A DNA stretch of 64,000 nucleotides from Streptomyces sp. NBC_01231 (GTDB lineage: Bacteria > Actinomycetota > Actinomycetes > Streptomycetales > Streptomycetaceae), in assembly GCA_035999765.1 (NCBI GenBank), contig CP108521.1:8060001-8124000 (forward strand), given 5' to 3'. The notes beneath the pieces were generated by a model. The model saw only the letters and a list, made by a program, of their open reading frames with translations. It was not told where the DNA came from and ran no database searches. A program made the position numbers and the translations under genes. This document shows, piece after piece, positions 1 through 8,736 of the stretch (positions within the stretch are counted from its first letter, which is position 1; every line of letters begins with the position of its first letter).

Positions 1-301
1 GCGCCAGGGTGCCGTCGACGATGTATACGGCGTCCTTGCGCGGCCCGCGGGTCGGCGAGATTGCCAGCAGCGCCAGATGATGGAGGACGCGGTTGACCGC
101 GGGCTTCGAGCCCCTGAATATCGGTGCCACCTGCTGCAACGTCAGGTTCGTGCGCCAGTACTTCGCCAGCAGCAACAGCCGGTCTTCCAGCGGCAGTCTC
201 CAAGGTCGGCCTCGTTGAGCGTCACCACCACGACGCCGCACTAAGGCCACCAGCCTGGTGAACTGCACCTCGGTCAGACCCTGGGACAACCTCGACCTCA
301 A
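1..301 (-). CDS. IS5-type transposase, N-terminal part (cut by window edge)
   Basis: The reverse strand reads as the N-terminal helix-turn-helix region of an IS5-group transposase. It passes through LTEVQFTRLVALVRRRGG, a PWRLPLEDRLLLLAKYWRTN block and KDAVYIVDGTLA, where the DG pair is the usual first DDE aspartate region. The frame is open to base 1, so the rest lies outside the window. The only start after the upstream in-frame TGA is a TTG at 301 (or a later TTG), with no clear ribosome site. It sits 14 bp from the end of the neighbouring gene, so the insertion sequence end probably abuts that gene. Whether the element is intact cannot be seen. Confidence 0.75.
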   Translation of the reverse strand, partial: MRSRLSQGLTEVQFTRLVALVRRRGGDAQRGRPWRLPLEDRLLLLAKYWRTNLTLQQVAPIFRGSKPAVNRVLHHLALLAISPTRGPRKDAVYIVDGTLA

Positions 302-315
302 CTGACGCGCAGGAG

Positions 316-1086
316 CTACGCGACCTGATCAGTCGAGGAGTTATCGATCCCTGCCTCGGAGGCGATGCGCTGAAGTTCGGCACGCCATGGGTCACCGGGG
401 ATCAGACGCGCGAAGCTCTCCATGGCGCACCACACCAGGACCATTGCGATGTACGGGGCGCGCTCGGCGGGACTGGGCCCGTCTTGCCGGTAGAGGGGCT
501 CGTCAAGGAGCTTGACCGTGTCCTCGTCCGAGTTGTCGAAGAAGGCCTCGGCGGCCGTGAGGGTGGGGTGCGCGAGCTGCGTCTCTCCGATCCATGCGGC
601 ATGCATCGGGGCTCCGAGCCGCTTCAGCAGCGGTGCCAGGGTGTTGAACCGGTTGGACGGATTAGCAGGGATCTCGGTCGCCTGCACGATGTCCGCGATG
701 GTGGCGTCGTAGCTCATGCTGGCCGCGTCCGCTGCCTCGCGTAGCTTCTGCTGCCTGTACTTGAGCGCAAGGTTCATGGAGTCGACGGCGTCCGCACCGT
801 CTTCGGCCAGCCACCTGATCTGGGCCAGGTGCTCGATGAGCGTTCGGCGGTTGGGGCCCCCTCGTGTCCCAGGCCGTGCCGGTGCAGCAGCACTACCGCG
901 GCCGCCTGGCGGTGCACGGCGGCCAGCAGGCCCCACCCGACGTAGTACGGGCGGATGTCGCCTTCCGCAGGCGCGGCACGGGCCGCGCCCTCCGCCAGCT
1001 TGACCAGGTCTTCAAGTCCCCTGTACGCCCGCTCGTTCTCTTCCGTGACATCGTCCACGGGCCCAATAGTGCACGTTCCGCTCATC
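316..1086 (-). pseudogene. DUF5677-like hypothetical protein, frameshifted
   Basis: Two reverse frames together make one protein. The first starts at ATG 1086 (MSGTCTIGPVDDVTEENE) and runs to about 860. The second continues with RRTLIEHLAQIRWLAEDG and ends at 316. The switch falls at a GGGGCCCCC run near 854-862, so it is either a genuine frameshift or a sequencing indel. The motif RTLIEH..WLAEDG..A resembles the helical DUF5677 family, whose function is unknown to me. The reconstructed protein would be about 255 residues with no signal peptide or membrane segment. It is adjacent to an IS5-type transposase. Confidence 0.55.
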
Positions 1087-1427
1087 GTTGACGGTCGAAT
1101 ATCTCCTGTTTCCGTGAGTGGTCCGGGCGAGCAACGGTGGGACGGCGCCCTGACCTTCAACGTGAGAGGGCAATATAGACCCGCGCTATTGGGCTACGAA
1201 CGTCCGCCGGTGGCACCAGTCACGGGCCCGTACCGGACGCTTCTCATTCACCGCTTCACGCGGCCTCTGATCGCCAACGCCGCGAGACCAAGCAGTACCG
1301 GCTCGGAGAACCGCGAAGCCATCTCGATGTATCCGCCAGCAGTCGTCAAGTCGGTGGGGGTCAGTTGAAGGGCTTTCCCGGTGTCCGCCTCTGAGGAGTG
1401 CTCTGCCGGGGTCCGCTGTCGCGGTCT
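1087..1427. other. Intergenic, no gene recognised
   Basis: This stretch separates the start of the DUF5677-like gene from the end of the AI-2E exporter gene. It should hold the promoter of the DUF5677-like gene. I see no convincing coding pattern, structured RNA or operator. Confidence 0.5.
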
Positions 1428-2645
1428 TCAGTCTTCTGTTCTGGCAACTGCCGGACGCGTCCCCGCGAGGCCTGAGCACCTGCTCCGGCGCCCGTGGACA
1501 CGCGGGTCGTCAGTGACGTCGTACCGCTTTACGTATGCCCCGAGAAACGCCTGGAGCGTGGCGACCGCCGGGATGGCGATCAGTGCGCCGACGGCGCCTA
1601 GCAGGGCGGTGCCGGCGATGACCGAGCCGAAGGCGATCGCGGGGTGGATGTCGACGGTCTTGGCGGTCAGTTTCGGCTGCAGCAGGTAGTTCTCGAACTG
1701 CTGGTAGATCACGACGAAGATCAGCACCCACAGCGCGTACCAGGGATCGACCGTGAAGGCGATCAGCATGGGCAGGGCGCCCGCGAGGTAGGTGCCGATG
1801 GTGGGGATGAACTGCGAGACCAGGCCCACCCAGACGGCGAGCACGGGCGCGTACGGAACGCTCAGGGCCTCCAGCAGGACGTAGTGCGCCACTCCGGAGA
1901 TGAGCGCCATCAAGCCGCGCGAGTATATGTAGCCGCCGGTCTTGTTCACGGCGATCTCCCACGCGCGCAGCACCTCGGCCTGCCGGGCAGGCGGCAATAT
2001 GGAGCACAGGGCGCGGCGCAGGCGCGGGCCGTCGGCGGCGAAGTAGAACGAGAACAGCGTGATCGTCAGCAGCTGGAAAAGTCCGCCGAAAACCCGTGCG
2101 GAGACGCCCAGGAATCCGGTGGCGCCGTTCTGGACGTAGTTGCGCAGCCAGTCGGAGCGCAGCAGGCCCTCCTGAACGTCTACGCGCCTCAGCTTGGTGT
2201 CGAAGTGTGTGTTGATTCCGTTGATAACGGAGTCGAGGTAGGACGGGAAGTCCTCGACGATCTTGATGATCTGCTCAGCGAGCACGGAACCAAGCAGCGT
2301 CACGAAGCCGGCGGTCACGATCAACAGGCTGAGGAAGACCATGAAGGCGGCCAGTCCCCTGCGCATGCCGCGAGAGGCCATCCAGCTCACCGCCGGCTCG
2401 ATCGCGAGGGCGAGGAAGAACGCGATGAGAAGGTTGATCAGCAGGCCAAGGAGCTGCTGGAACGCCCAGCCGGCCAGCTGGAACAGGGCGATGAGGGCAA
2501 GCGCCAGCACCAGGGCGCGCGGTAGCCAGCGCGGCATGCGCGCACCCGGCCTGGCGGCCTGCCCGGGCGGAGGCTGGGGGCTCGGCTCCGCCTCGGACGC
2601 GGACACGCGCGGGGCGGCCTGACCGGTCTCGTCTGTGCGTGGCAC
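1428..2645 (-). CDS. AI-2E family transporter (PerM-like)
   Basis: This is an integral membrane protein of the AI-2 exporter superfamily (PF01594), a group of putative exporters or antiporters with mostly unproven substrates. The 405-residue product from GTG 2645 has a proline-rich cytoplasmic N-terminus of about 40 residues. Two adjacent membrane helices (about 43-85) and a third near 98-120 follow, then a long amphipathic extracytoplasmic section and the typical C-terminal helices. The family signature appears as FIPTIGTYLAGALP and YQQFENYLLQPK. The frame stays open to 2780, but the GTG at 2645 gives the usual family N-terminus (PRTDETGQ). It is monocistronic. Confidence 0.88.
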   Translation of the reverse strand: MPRTDETGQAAPRVSASEAEPSPQPPPGQAARPGARMPRWLPRALVLALALIALFQLAGWAFQQLLGLLINLLIAFFLALAIEPAVSWMASRGMRRGLAAFMVFLSLLIVTAGFVTLLGSVLAEQIIKIVEDFPSYLDSVINGINTHFDTKLRRVDVQEGLLRSDWLRNYVQNGATGFLGVSARVFGGLFQLLTITLFSFYFAADGPRLRRALCSILPPARQAEVLRAWEIAVNKTGGYIYSRGLMALISGVAHYVLLEALSVPYAPVLAVWVGLVSQFIPTIGTYLAGALPMLIAFTVDPWYALWVLIFVVIYQQFENYLLQPKLTAKTVDIHPAIAFGSVIAGTALLGAVGALIAIPAVATLQAFLGAYVKRYDVTDDPRVHGRRSRCSGLAGTRPAVARTED

Positions 2646-3054
2646 CGTGCAAGTCTCGCCCACGCCGCCCTGCGCCCGGACGCCACCCCCAGCTGTTTTT
2701 GAATTGGGCGGCCGTTGTCCTGAGCGTTCAGCCCTGACGGTGCGGTTGGCCTGGGCGGCGGCTCCTGCGTCCGGAGGCACTCAAAAGCAATGAGTGGCTT
2801 CGTTCACCTTCAATCGACAGCGTTTGCGAGTGGGTTCCGGCGGCGTTCAGTGATCATGTGCAACCCGCTGGCCGACCGATCTCACCTCAGGGAGGGCCGT
2901 GACACGGCGAGGTTCATCCCCATGAGTGAGGTGCAGGGCAGATCGCGGATTTCGCCGTGCCGGAAGGAAATGATCAAGTGCCGGAGTCTGCTCTATTGGG
3001 CTGCGGCCGGGGCGTCAAGATCGCGCCGTGGCATCGAATGAAGGACTGGGACTG
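2646..3054 (+). promoter_or_regulatory. Intergenic region and probable long csp leader
   Basis: About 400 bp separate the AI-2E gene start from the cold-shock gene. Both are transcribed outward from here, so two promoters are expected. An open frame exists at 2790-3041 but lacks codon bias and homology that I recognise. Long 5' leaders are common on cspA-type genes; no specific element could be assigned. Confidence 0.35.
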
Positions 3055-3258
3055 ATGGCAACAGGCACTGTGAAGTGGTTCAACGCTGACAAGGGGTACG
3101 GCTTCATCAGTCAGGACGATGGCGGCGCTGACGTGTACGTTCACTTCTCAGCCATCCAAACCAACGGATACAGAAGTTTGGAAGAGAACCAGCGGGTGGA
3201 GTTCGAGGTCACCCAAGGGCAGAAGGGTCCGCAAGCGGAAATGGTCCGTCCCTTGTAA
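3055..3258 (+). CDS. Cold-shock domain protein
   Basis: This is a 67-residue single cold-shock domain (OB fold) that binds single-stranded RNA or DNA and acts as an RNA chaperone in the cytoplasm. Both nucleic-acid motifs are present: RNP1 KGYGFI at 13-18 and RNP2 VYVHFS at 27-32. The opening [14 protein letters not shown] is typical of Streptomyces CspA-type proteins. ATG 3055 is preceded by AAGGA. It is monocistronic, with a strong terminator hairpin just downstream. It is an ordinary member of a multi-copy family. Confidence 0.95.
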   Translation: MATGTVKWFNADKGYGFISQDDGGADVYVHFSAIQTNGYRSLEENQRVEFEVTQGQKGPQAEMVRPL

Positions 3259-3275
3259 CCCCTTCTTCGTTCTGC

Positions 3276-3317
3276 CTGCGCTCTGTTCCACGCGATGGCC
3301 AGTGGAACAGAGCGCAG
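3276..3317 (+). terminator. Terminator hairpin after the cold-shock gene
   Basis: A perfect 16-bp stem (3276-3291 with 3302-3317) encloses a 10-nt loop, 18 nt after the csp stop codon. A short T-containing tract (GGTTTT) follows. This fits an intrinsic terminator, possibly bidirectional with the convergent lectin-like gene. Confidence 0.8.
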
Positions 3318-3378
3318 TCCTGGTTTTGCCAACAGCATCTCAAGCAGGGAGCGGGGCGCTCATGCGTGCGGCGGCGGG

Positions 3379-3945
3379 CTATGCCTGGGCGAAGCGCCAG
3401 GCTCCGGAGCCGCTCTGGCGGTTGGCGTAGTAGCTGGTGAAGGCGGTGTGCAGGCCGTTCCCACCGGGCGCGCCGCCGCCGCTGATGTCCAGCCAGCCAC
3501 CGCTGGCATTGTTGTAGTTGCTCAGGATGTGCACCCCGTCGCCGACGCGGATGGCACCGTCTTGGGGCGAGGAGGTCTCGGCGACCAGGAACCACTCGCC
3601 GCTCGTGCCTGTGCGGTTCGGCGTCGCCGACGTGTGGACGCTGTACTTTTCGCCGGTGGAGGCCGCACCCGGGACGCCGTTCACGTCGAGGTAGGACGTG
3701 TTGCCGTACTGGTTCACCAGGTGAACCAGGTCTCCCGATGTCACTGTGGTTCCGTCGGCCTTGCCGCTCGCCGAAGCGATCTTCCAAGTGCCACTGAGAC
3801 CGCTGCGCTGGGCGGTCGAGGCCGTCTGGACCGCCAAAGCAGCACCGGGCTGCGAGCCTGCGGTGACGTCCAGAAAGCCCCCGGTCCAGTTCGAATAGCC
3901 GTTCTCCAGGCTGACCGCGTCCCCGTACTTCAGCTCATTGGCCAT
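3379..3945 (-). CDS. Three-repeat lectin-like (beta-trefoil-type) protein
   Basis: The 188-residue product consists of three tandem units of about 52 residues (8-59, 71-122, 135-186). Each opens with GD-x-V-x-L/I, carries a central Y-x-N/D...G-x-LD core (GGFLDV, TSYLDV, GGWLDI) and closes with G-x-W (GTWKIAS, GEWFLVA, GAWRFAQ). Three such units suggest a beta-trefoil with pseudo-threefold symmetry, as in carbohydrate-binding proteins; this is inference. There is no signal peptide from the chosen ATG 3945, which has GGGGAGAGCC upstream. A longer frame reaching 4131 is probably spurious. The ligand is unknown. Confidence 0.7.
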   Translation of the reverse strand: MANELKYGDAVSLENGYSNWTGGFLDVTAGSQPGAALAVQTASTAQRSGLSGTWKIASASGKADGTTVTSGDLVHLVNQYGNTSYLDVNGVPGAASTGEKYSVHTSATPNRTGTSGEWFLVAETSSPQDGAIRVGDGVHILSNYNNASGGWLDISGGGAPGGNGLHTAFTSYYANRQSGSGAWRFAQA

Positions 3946-4319
3946 GGCTCTCCCCTTGCCCTCCCTGCACAGACCCACGGTGGGCCCGCGCACCGTGCAT
4001 CCCGAGGCTGCCCTGGCGAGAACCCTGGGGACTTCGAAAATCGTGAACATCACCCGACCGTGGATCTGGGCGCCTCCCAAACCCGTGAACAAAACGGATG
4101 CCACAAGCGCAACCAGTGAATAAAGGAACAATGAGGAAGTTCCGAATTCAGGGTGTGGTCACAGAGCTGGTGTGAGCCGGAGGTAGGTACTCGCGTCCGC
4201 CCTCGGGGTGATCGTTTGGGGGAGAGGTCGTCTGCCCCAGGACCGGAAAGTGGCGCTGATCGTGTGAGGAACATGAGAAATTGTGTGATCTTTGCTGCGT
4301 CCGGGCAGACGCCGCATTT
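3946..4319. promoter_or_regulatory. Divergent promoter region
   Basis: This 374-bp gap lies between the divergently transcribed lectin-like gene and the acyltransferase gene. It should contain both promoters. It is locally less GC-rich around 4085-4150 and 4260-4300. No operator dyad was recognised. Confidence 0.4.
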
Positions 4320-5564
4320 ATGAGCACCTCCAATCCGAGCACGGTAGAGACGGCCGCGGAGCAGAGCCTGGGCGGGCGAGTGGCGCCGCCCTTCGTCGCC
4401 TACCCCGCGCCATGGCGCAGAAGCGGTGGGGGTGGCTTTTCGTCGGCGCTACGGGGCGGGCGGGTGGCGGGGCTCGACGGGTTGCGGACGGTCGCCGTGG
4501 TGCTGGTGATCGTCTACCACCTGGAGCCGGACGCGGTGCCCGGAGGCTCGGTGGCCGTGGACGTCTTCTTCACCATCAGCGGGTTCGTCATCACCCGGCT
4601 GCTGGTCGCCGAGTACGCCCGTTTCGGCCGCATCGACCTGAGGTCGTTCTACCGGCGGCGGTGGCTGCGGCTGGGGCCGGCCATGCTGGTGATGTGCGCG
4701 GTCACCGCCCTGCTCTCGGTGGCGCTCCCGCTGCCGCTGTTCGACGGGGCGTGGGTGGCGGCCGCGCTGGCCGCGGCCTCGGTGGTCAACCTCGTACGGG
4801 CCGGGGAGAGCGGACCGTACTCGGACCTCACGGCGCCGCTCAGCCACACCTGGTCGCTGGGAGTGGAGGAACAGTTCTATCTGGCCTGGCCGCTTGTGCT
4901 GCTGGTGCTGCTGCGGAACGCGACGGCGCGGACCGTGCTGGGCTGGGTGGCGGCGCTGTGCGTCCTGCCGGTGCTCTGGCGGATGGTGCTGTGGGACCCC
5001 ACGGCGGCACACCGCATCTACAACGGCCCCGACACGCGCGCCGACCAGCTCCTCGTCGGGGCGCTGCTGGCCGTCGCCCTGGCCCGACTGCGCGCCGACG
5101 ACCCCCGACTGGCGCTGCTGCGCCGCTGGGCGGGACGGCTGTGCTGGCCGGCTCTCGCGCTGCTGGGGCTGATCGCCTGGCAGATCCCGATCACCGAGCC
5201 GAGCGGGTGGAACCCCGTGTGGTTCACGGTCGGATTGCTGGCCGCCGCCGTTCTGTCGGCCGTGGTGGTGGCCGCGCTGGAACTGTGCCCGCGGTCGTGG
5301 CCCTCGCGTCTGCTGTCGGTGTCCGCGGCGGCGTGGGTCGGACGCAACCTCAGCTACGGGATGTACCTGTGGCACTACCCCGTCATCCGGCTGCTCTCCG
5401 ACCTCGGTGTGAAGGGTGACCGGTTGCTTCCCGCCGGGTTCGCGGCGACGGTCGCGGCGGCTCTCGCCTCGTACGTCCTCGTCGAACGGCCCTTGTCGCG
5501 ACGTGACCGGGCCCGCGCACGCCGACTCGAGCCCACTGTTGCGGCTCGCTCCACAGCCCTGTGA
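4320..5564 (+). CDS. OafA/YrhL-type membrane acyltransferase
   Basis: This acyltransferase family 3 protein (PF01757) is predicted to move acetyl or other acyl groups onto cell-surface sugars or lipids at the membrane. The 414-residue product has the family start GLDGLRTVAVVLVIVYH with its conserved histidine, then DVFFTISGFVITRLL and RRRWLRLGPA. The SHTWSLGVEEQFYLAWP motif and about ten hydrophobic helices follow. Start ATG 4320 was chosen over an in-frame ATG at 4281. It has no C-terminal SGNH domain, so it is the short form. It is monocistronic. Confidence 0.9.
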   Translation: MSTSNPSTVETAAEQSLGGRVAPPFVAYPAPWRRSGGGGFSSALRGGRVAGLDGLRTVAVVLVIVYHLEPDAVPGGSVAVDVFFTISGFVITRLLVAEYARFGRIDLRSFYRRRWLRLGPAMLVMCAVTALLSVALPLPLFDGAWVAAALAAASVVNLVRAGESGPYSDLTAPLSHTWSLGVEEQFYLAWPLVLLVLLRNATARTVLGWVAALCVLPVLWRMVLWDPTAAHRIYNGPDTRADQLLVGALLAVALARLRADDPRLALLRRWAGRLCWPALALLGLIAWQIPITEPSGWNPVWFTVGLLAAAVLSAVVVAALELCPRSWPSRLLSVSAAAWVGRNLSYGMYLWHYPVIRLLSDLGVKGDRLLPAGFAATVAAALASYVLVERPLSRRDRARARRLEPTVAARSTAL

Positions 5565-5582
5565 CCAGCGCCCTCCAGTTGA

Positions 5583-5924
5583 AACTTCGTCGGCCACAGT
5601 GGGCTGCACGGGACGGAGGCGAAGCTCCCTGCCGCCGCTGCTGCTGACCAGGCCGACCACCTTGCCGAACGCCTGCGCCGCACACCCGTCTACCTCTCCA
5701 CCGGAGACGGTGTCGCAGGCCCGCTCGACCCGCCCGGCATCGCACACGACTCGGCGGAATTCGTGATCCACGAGTGCCCCCGATCTCTGGACACCTGGCT
5801 ACGGCGGCTCCGTGCCCCGGTGATTAGCCACTTCCTCACCAACAGCCACCAACCGGCCTACGGCGAACTGGAGTTGCACCTATCCCGACCGGCCCATGCT
5901 GCTGCTGGCCCCCTGGGCCCGTGA
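5583..5924 (+). pseudogene. Remnant of an esterase / mycolyltransferase-like alpha/beta hydrolase
   Basis: The open frame lacks a plausible start. It reads AERLRRTPVYLSTGDGVAG, then PLDPPG and SLDTWLRRLRAPV. This resembles the C-terminal half of the secreted esterase family related to antigen 85, where a G-G/N-G-x-x-GPLDPPG segment precedes the catalytic histidine. Here the normal THSWPYWERELH segment has become a degenerate NSHQPAYGELELH. The N-terminal half with the nucleophile is missing, so this is a decayed fragment. The assignment rests on motif resemblance only. Confidence 0.4.
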
Positions 5925-6258
5925 TCCGGCGCGCGTCAGCCCTGGGCGCGGGGCTCTCCGGCGCCCGGAGGCGTGGCGAGCCGGGGCGCATCGGCGGGCG
6001 CGGTGGGGGCCACGCGTGACGGTCTCTCCTTCGATCACGCGGGGCGTCGTCGGCTCCCCGCCGACACCGGCTCCTCCTTCCGCGCCCTGGCTTCGGCCTT
6101 GAGGAATGCGGCTGACTTGCCGGGGGCCGGGGGCCGGGGGCCGGGGGCCGGGGGGCGAGGGTATCGGGGGACGCGGGGGCGGGTGGTATCGCCGTCTCGG
6201 TTGATGACCGGGTTGCCGTGCCCGGCAGGAGGGCGTGGACCCGTGGCTTTGCTCCGGA
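5925..6258. other. Non-coding, very GC-rich spacer
   Basis: No gene was recognised between the esterase remnant and the end of the TerD gene. It contains the short G-rich tandem repeat listed separately. Confidence 0.5.
6120..6155. repeat. G-rich heptamer tandem repeat
   Basis: Five consecutive CC-GGGGG units occur at 7-bp spacing, the last extended to six Gs. The G strand could form a G-quadruplex, and its length may be unstable. It lies about 100 bp beyond the stop of the TerD gene at 6259. Confidence 0.8.
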
Positions 6259-6843
6259 CTACAGGTGGGGTGTGATGGACGGCAACAGGTCCTGGAAGGT
6301 GCGGCCTGCGGCGGGCTCGCCGATGGCCTTCATCTGCCAGCTGCCGCCGGTGCGGTGGACCTTGGCCATGATCTGGGCGGTGTGCTTGCCGCCTCCGGTG
6401 AGGGTGTAGCGGGCCAGTTCGGCTCCGGTGGTCTCGTCGACCAGACGGCAGAAGGCGTTCTGCACCTCGGCGAAGGTCTGTCCGGTGAAGGAGTTGACCG
6501 TGAAGACGATCTGGTCGATCTGAGCGGGGACGCGGGCCAGGTCGACGAGGATGGCCTCGTCGTCGCCTCCGGCGCCGGCACCACCGGTGAGGTTGTCGCC
6601 GGTGTGCCGCACAGAGCCGTCGTCGCTGACCAGGTGCTGGAAGAAGACGACGTCTACCGGCTGCCCGGCGGCGAAGAGCACGGCCGAGGCGTCCAGGTCG
6701 ATTTCACCGCCTCCGGTGAGCTTGGCGAGAAAACCCTTACGGGGCGCCGCCTGCCAGCCCAGGCCCATCCGGACGGAGGTCAGGACACTGCCGTCGGCCT
6801 TGCTCAGGCTGATCTGCTGTCCCTTGGTCATGTTGACCGACAC
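6259..6843 (-). CDS. TerD-family stress protein
   Basis: This 194-residue TerD-domain protein belongs to a family of Ca2+-binding cytoplasmic proteins linked to tellurite, metal and envelope stress. Typical elements are MTKGQQISLSKADG, MGLGWQAAP, EIDLDASAVLF, the acidic loop [15 protein letters not shown] and the D-x-I-VFTVN strand. GTG 6843 is preceded by GAAGGAG. It is followed by a membrane protein gene and a second TerD gene in the same orientation. Unlike the second TerD gene, it has no TCTACA-N4-TGTAGA site directly in front. Confidence 0.92.
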   Translation of the reverse strand: MSVNMTKGQQISLSKADGSVLTSVRMGLGWQAAPRKGFLAKLTGGGEIDLDASAVLFAAGQPVDVVFFQHLVSDDGSVRHTGDNLTGGAGAGGDDEAILVDLARVPAQIDQIVFTVNSFTGQTFAEVQNAFCRLVDETTGAELARYTLTGGGKHTAQIMAKVHRTGGSWQMKAIGEPAAGRTFQDLLPSITPHL

Positions 6844-6973
6844 GGGTGCTTCTCCTTCGGGTTTGGCGCTGCTGATGGAACTGTGCGGGAGCTTCGGCCC
6901 GGTCATCCGGACCGGCGCGGTCGCTAGTTGGAGAGCCGAGGGGCGTTCTTGGAGTCGAAGGGGGACGGTGGCG

Positions 6974-7579
6974 TCACCGGCGCGGAGTGAGGGGTGGGTT
7001 TTCACCGAGGTGTCGGCGCAGGTGGGGCAGCATGCCGTGTTCCAGCAGGGCCTGCTGCCAGTCCAGCCGCGCCTGTTCCAGGCGGGCGTGGTGTGCGGGG
7101 GTGCCGCGCCCGCATATCGCCGTGCACAGCAGTGCCGCGAGGGCAACGAGAGTGCTCAAGGCCGCGACGAGAGTGAGGATCCAACCGGCGGTGATGAGCG
7201 AGCCGGGCAGTGTGCCCCGTACGTCGGTCAGCTGCAGCAGGTAGCCCAGGACGAGCAGGACCGCGGCGGACGAGGCGGCCACCGGTGGTGTGAGCACCGT
7301 GAGGGCGGCGACCGGGCCGGCGCCGGCGGGCCGGCGGGGTGTTGTCTCCTCGGCGGACACGTTCGCGGTGAGGCCGGCGAGATAGGCGCAGTACTCGGGG
7401 TGTGCCGCGGCCGTGATCTCTTCAGTGTCGGCGAGTGCGCGGATGCGCAGGCGCACGGCGGCGCGGCCGGTTGGGTCGGCGCGCAGGGCGCTCAGGATGT
7501 CCGGGGTGTTCAGCGCGAGGTGCAGTACGGCTTCGAAGTCCGCCCGGTCCTCGGGGCGGAGGCCAGAGGGGTCGGCCAC
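6974..7579 (-). CDS. Hypothetical two-helix membrane protein in the ter block
   Basis: The product from GTG 7579 (GGAGAC upstream) has 201 residues. Residues 1-85 are soluble and rich in Ala, Arg and acidic residues (RPEDRADFEAVLHLALNTP). Two hydrophobic helices follow (about 96-120 and 128-155). The cytoplasmic tail (about 160-201) is Arg/His-rich and ends LLEHGMLPHLRRHLGENPP. I do not recognise a named family. Its place between two TerD genes on the same strand suggests a membrane partner of the Ter proteins; this is inference from context. Confidence 0.75.
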   Translation of the reverse strand: MADPSGLRPEDRADFEAVLHLALNTPDILSALRADPTGRAAVRLRIRALADTEEITAAAHPEYCAYLAGLTANVSAEETTPRRPAGAGPVAALTVLTPPVAASSAAVLLVLGYLLQLTDVRGTLPGSLITAGWILTLVAALSTLVALAALLCTAICGRGTPAHHARLEQARLDWQQALLEHGMLPHLRRHLGENPPLTPRR

Positions 7580-7632
7580 GTGGTCTCCTGACGGGTGGGG
7601 AGCGGTTCGACGCGGGACGAGGGCGTGCCGGT

Positions 7633-7665
7633 GCCCGCCCCCGAGGGTCAGGCCCGGGGGCGGGC
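7633..7665 (-). terminator. Terminator-like hairpin after terD
   Basis: The arms 7633-7643 (GCCCGCCCCCG) and 7655-7665 pair perfectly over 11 bp around an 11-nt loop. The hairpin starts 8 nt past the TerD stop codon. There is no T-run, as is usual for high-GC actinomycete terminators. Confidence 0.6.
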
Positions 7666-7673
7666 TGCCTGTG

Positions 7674-8249
7674 TCAGACGCCGACGCCGAAGTCGGAGGC
7701 GATCCCGGCCAGGCCGGAGGCGTAGCCCTGGCCCACAGCGCGGAACTTCCACTCCGCGCCGTTGCGATAGAGCTCACCGAAGACCATCGCGGTCTCGGTG
7801 GCTGCGTCCTCGGACAGGTCGTACCGGGCGATCTCAGCGCCGCCCGCCTGGTTGACGACGCGGATGAAAGCGCCCCGGACCTGACCGAAACTCTGGCCAC
7901 GGTTGTCCGCGTCGTGGATGGAAACCGGGAAGACGATCCGGTCGACCTCGGCAGGTACGCCCGCGAGGTTCACCTTGACCGCCTCGTCGTCGCCCTCGCC
8001 TTCACCGGTGAGGTTGTCACCGGTGTGCTCGACCGAACCGTCGGGGCTGGTGAGGTTGTTGTAGAAGACGAAGTGCTGGTCGGACAGCACCTTGCCTGAG
8101 GCGTCGAGCAGCAGCGCGGAGGCGTCGAGGTCATAGTCGGTGCCGGTGGTGGTGCGCACATCCCAGCCAAGGCCGACCAAGACGGCCGTCAGGCCCGGTA
8201 CCTCCTTGCTGAGCGAGACGTTGCCGCCCTTGGACAGGGAAACTCCCAC
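7674..8249 (-). CDS. TerD-family stress protein (BlaI-site regulated)
   Basis: The 191-residue TerD-domain protein begins [15 protein letters not shown]. It carries the family blocks [43 protein letters not shown] and [13 protein letters not shown], so the Ca2+-binding acidic positions look intact. It is closer to classical TerD/TerE than its paralogue at 6259. A TCTACA-N4-TGTAGA dyad lies 54 nt upstream of the start, where it would control this gene. A hairpin terminator follows. Its role in tellurite or oxidative envelope stress is known for the family, not shown here. Confidence 0.95.
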   Translation of the reverse strand: MGVSLSKGGNVSLSKEVPGLTAVLVGLGWDVRTTTGTDYDLDASALLLDASGKVLSDQHFVFYNNLTSPDGSVEHTGDNLTGEGEGDDEAVKVNLAGVPAEVDRIVFPVSIHDADNRGQSFGQVRGAFIRVVNQAGGAEIARYDLSEDAATETAMVFGELYRNGAEWKFRAVGQGYASGLAGIASDFGVGV

Positions 8250-8303
8250 TGCGTACTCCTTCTCGATGCGTCAAGTTGGGGCCGGCGGGCCCGTAACTGT
8301 AAA

Positions 8304-8319
8304 TCTACAACACTGTAGA
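8304..8319 (-). promoter_or_regulatory. BlaI-type operator site 1 (terD)
   Basis: Perfect dyad TCTACA-ACAC-TGTAGA, 54 nt upstream of the TerD start at 8249. It is one of six copies in the 8-22 kb region. Confidence 0.8.
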
Positions 8320-8401
8320 AAAAGGGGCGGGGTTTGTATGCCTAGGGGTCGGCCGTGTCGCGTCCGGCCGAGAAGCGCGGTGGGTGCGGTGAAGTGGCCG
8401 G

Positions 8402-8668
8402 TCAGTTGCGGGAGTTGCCGAAGAGGAGGCGGTAGCCGATGAGCAGGACCAGTGCGCCGACGATGGCTGAGCCCCAGGTGGTGGCGTCGAAGAACTCCCG
8501 CTGTACCGGCCGGTCGAGGAACTGAGCCGAGAGCCAGCCACCCAGGAAGGCCCCCGCGATGCCGATGAACGTTGTGCCGATGAGTCCGCCCGGGTCGCGC
8601 CCGGGCAGGATGGCCTTGGCGATGACCCCGGCCAGAAGTCCTAGAACCAGCCATGCGATGACACCCAT
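8402..8668 (-). CDS. GlsB/YeaQ/YmgE-type stress membrane protein
   Basis: This 88-residue protein has three hydrophobic helices (about 2-20, 27-46 and 63-83). The glycine-rich signature GLLAGVIAKAILPGRDPGG and GTTFIGIAGAFLGGWL is typical of the transglycosylase-associated / GlsB stress family (PF04226). These small proteins are induced by envelope stress; their biochemical role is unclear. A TCTACA-N4-TGTAGA site lies 68 nt upstream, between this gene and the divergent BlaI gene. Confidence 0.9.
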   Translation of the reverse strand: MGVIAWLVLGLLAGVIAKAILPGRDPGGLIGTTFIGIAGAFLGGWLSAQFLDRPVQREFFDATTWGSAIVGALVLLIGYRLLFGNSRN

Positions 8669-8736
8669 GTCTGCCGTCTCTCCTTGTGCTGTTGTCGTCG
8701 ATGCGGCGCGGAATAACCTGTTCCGGCAGCCTAGCT

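Noticed and set aside
2790..3041. 83-residue open frame before the cold-shock gene
   Set aside because: No domain, no coding bias and no ribosome site. It is more likely leader DNA.
4449..5771. 440-residue reverse open frame over the acyltransferase
   Set aside because: His/Gln/Arg-rich antisense shadow of a well-supported gene.
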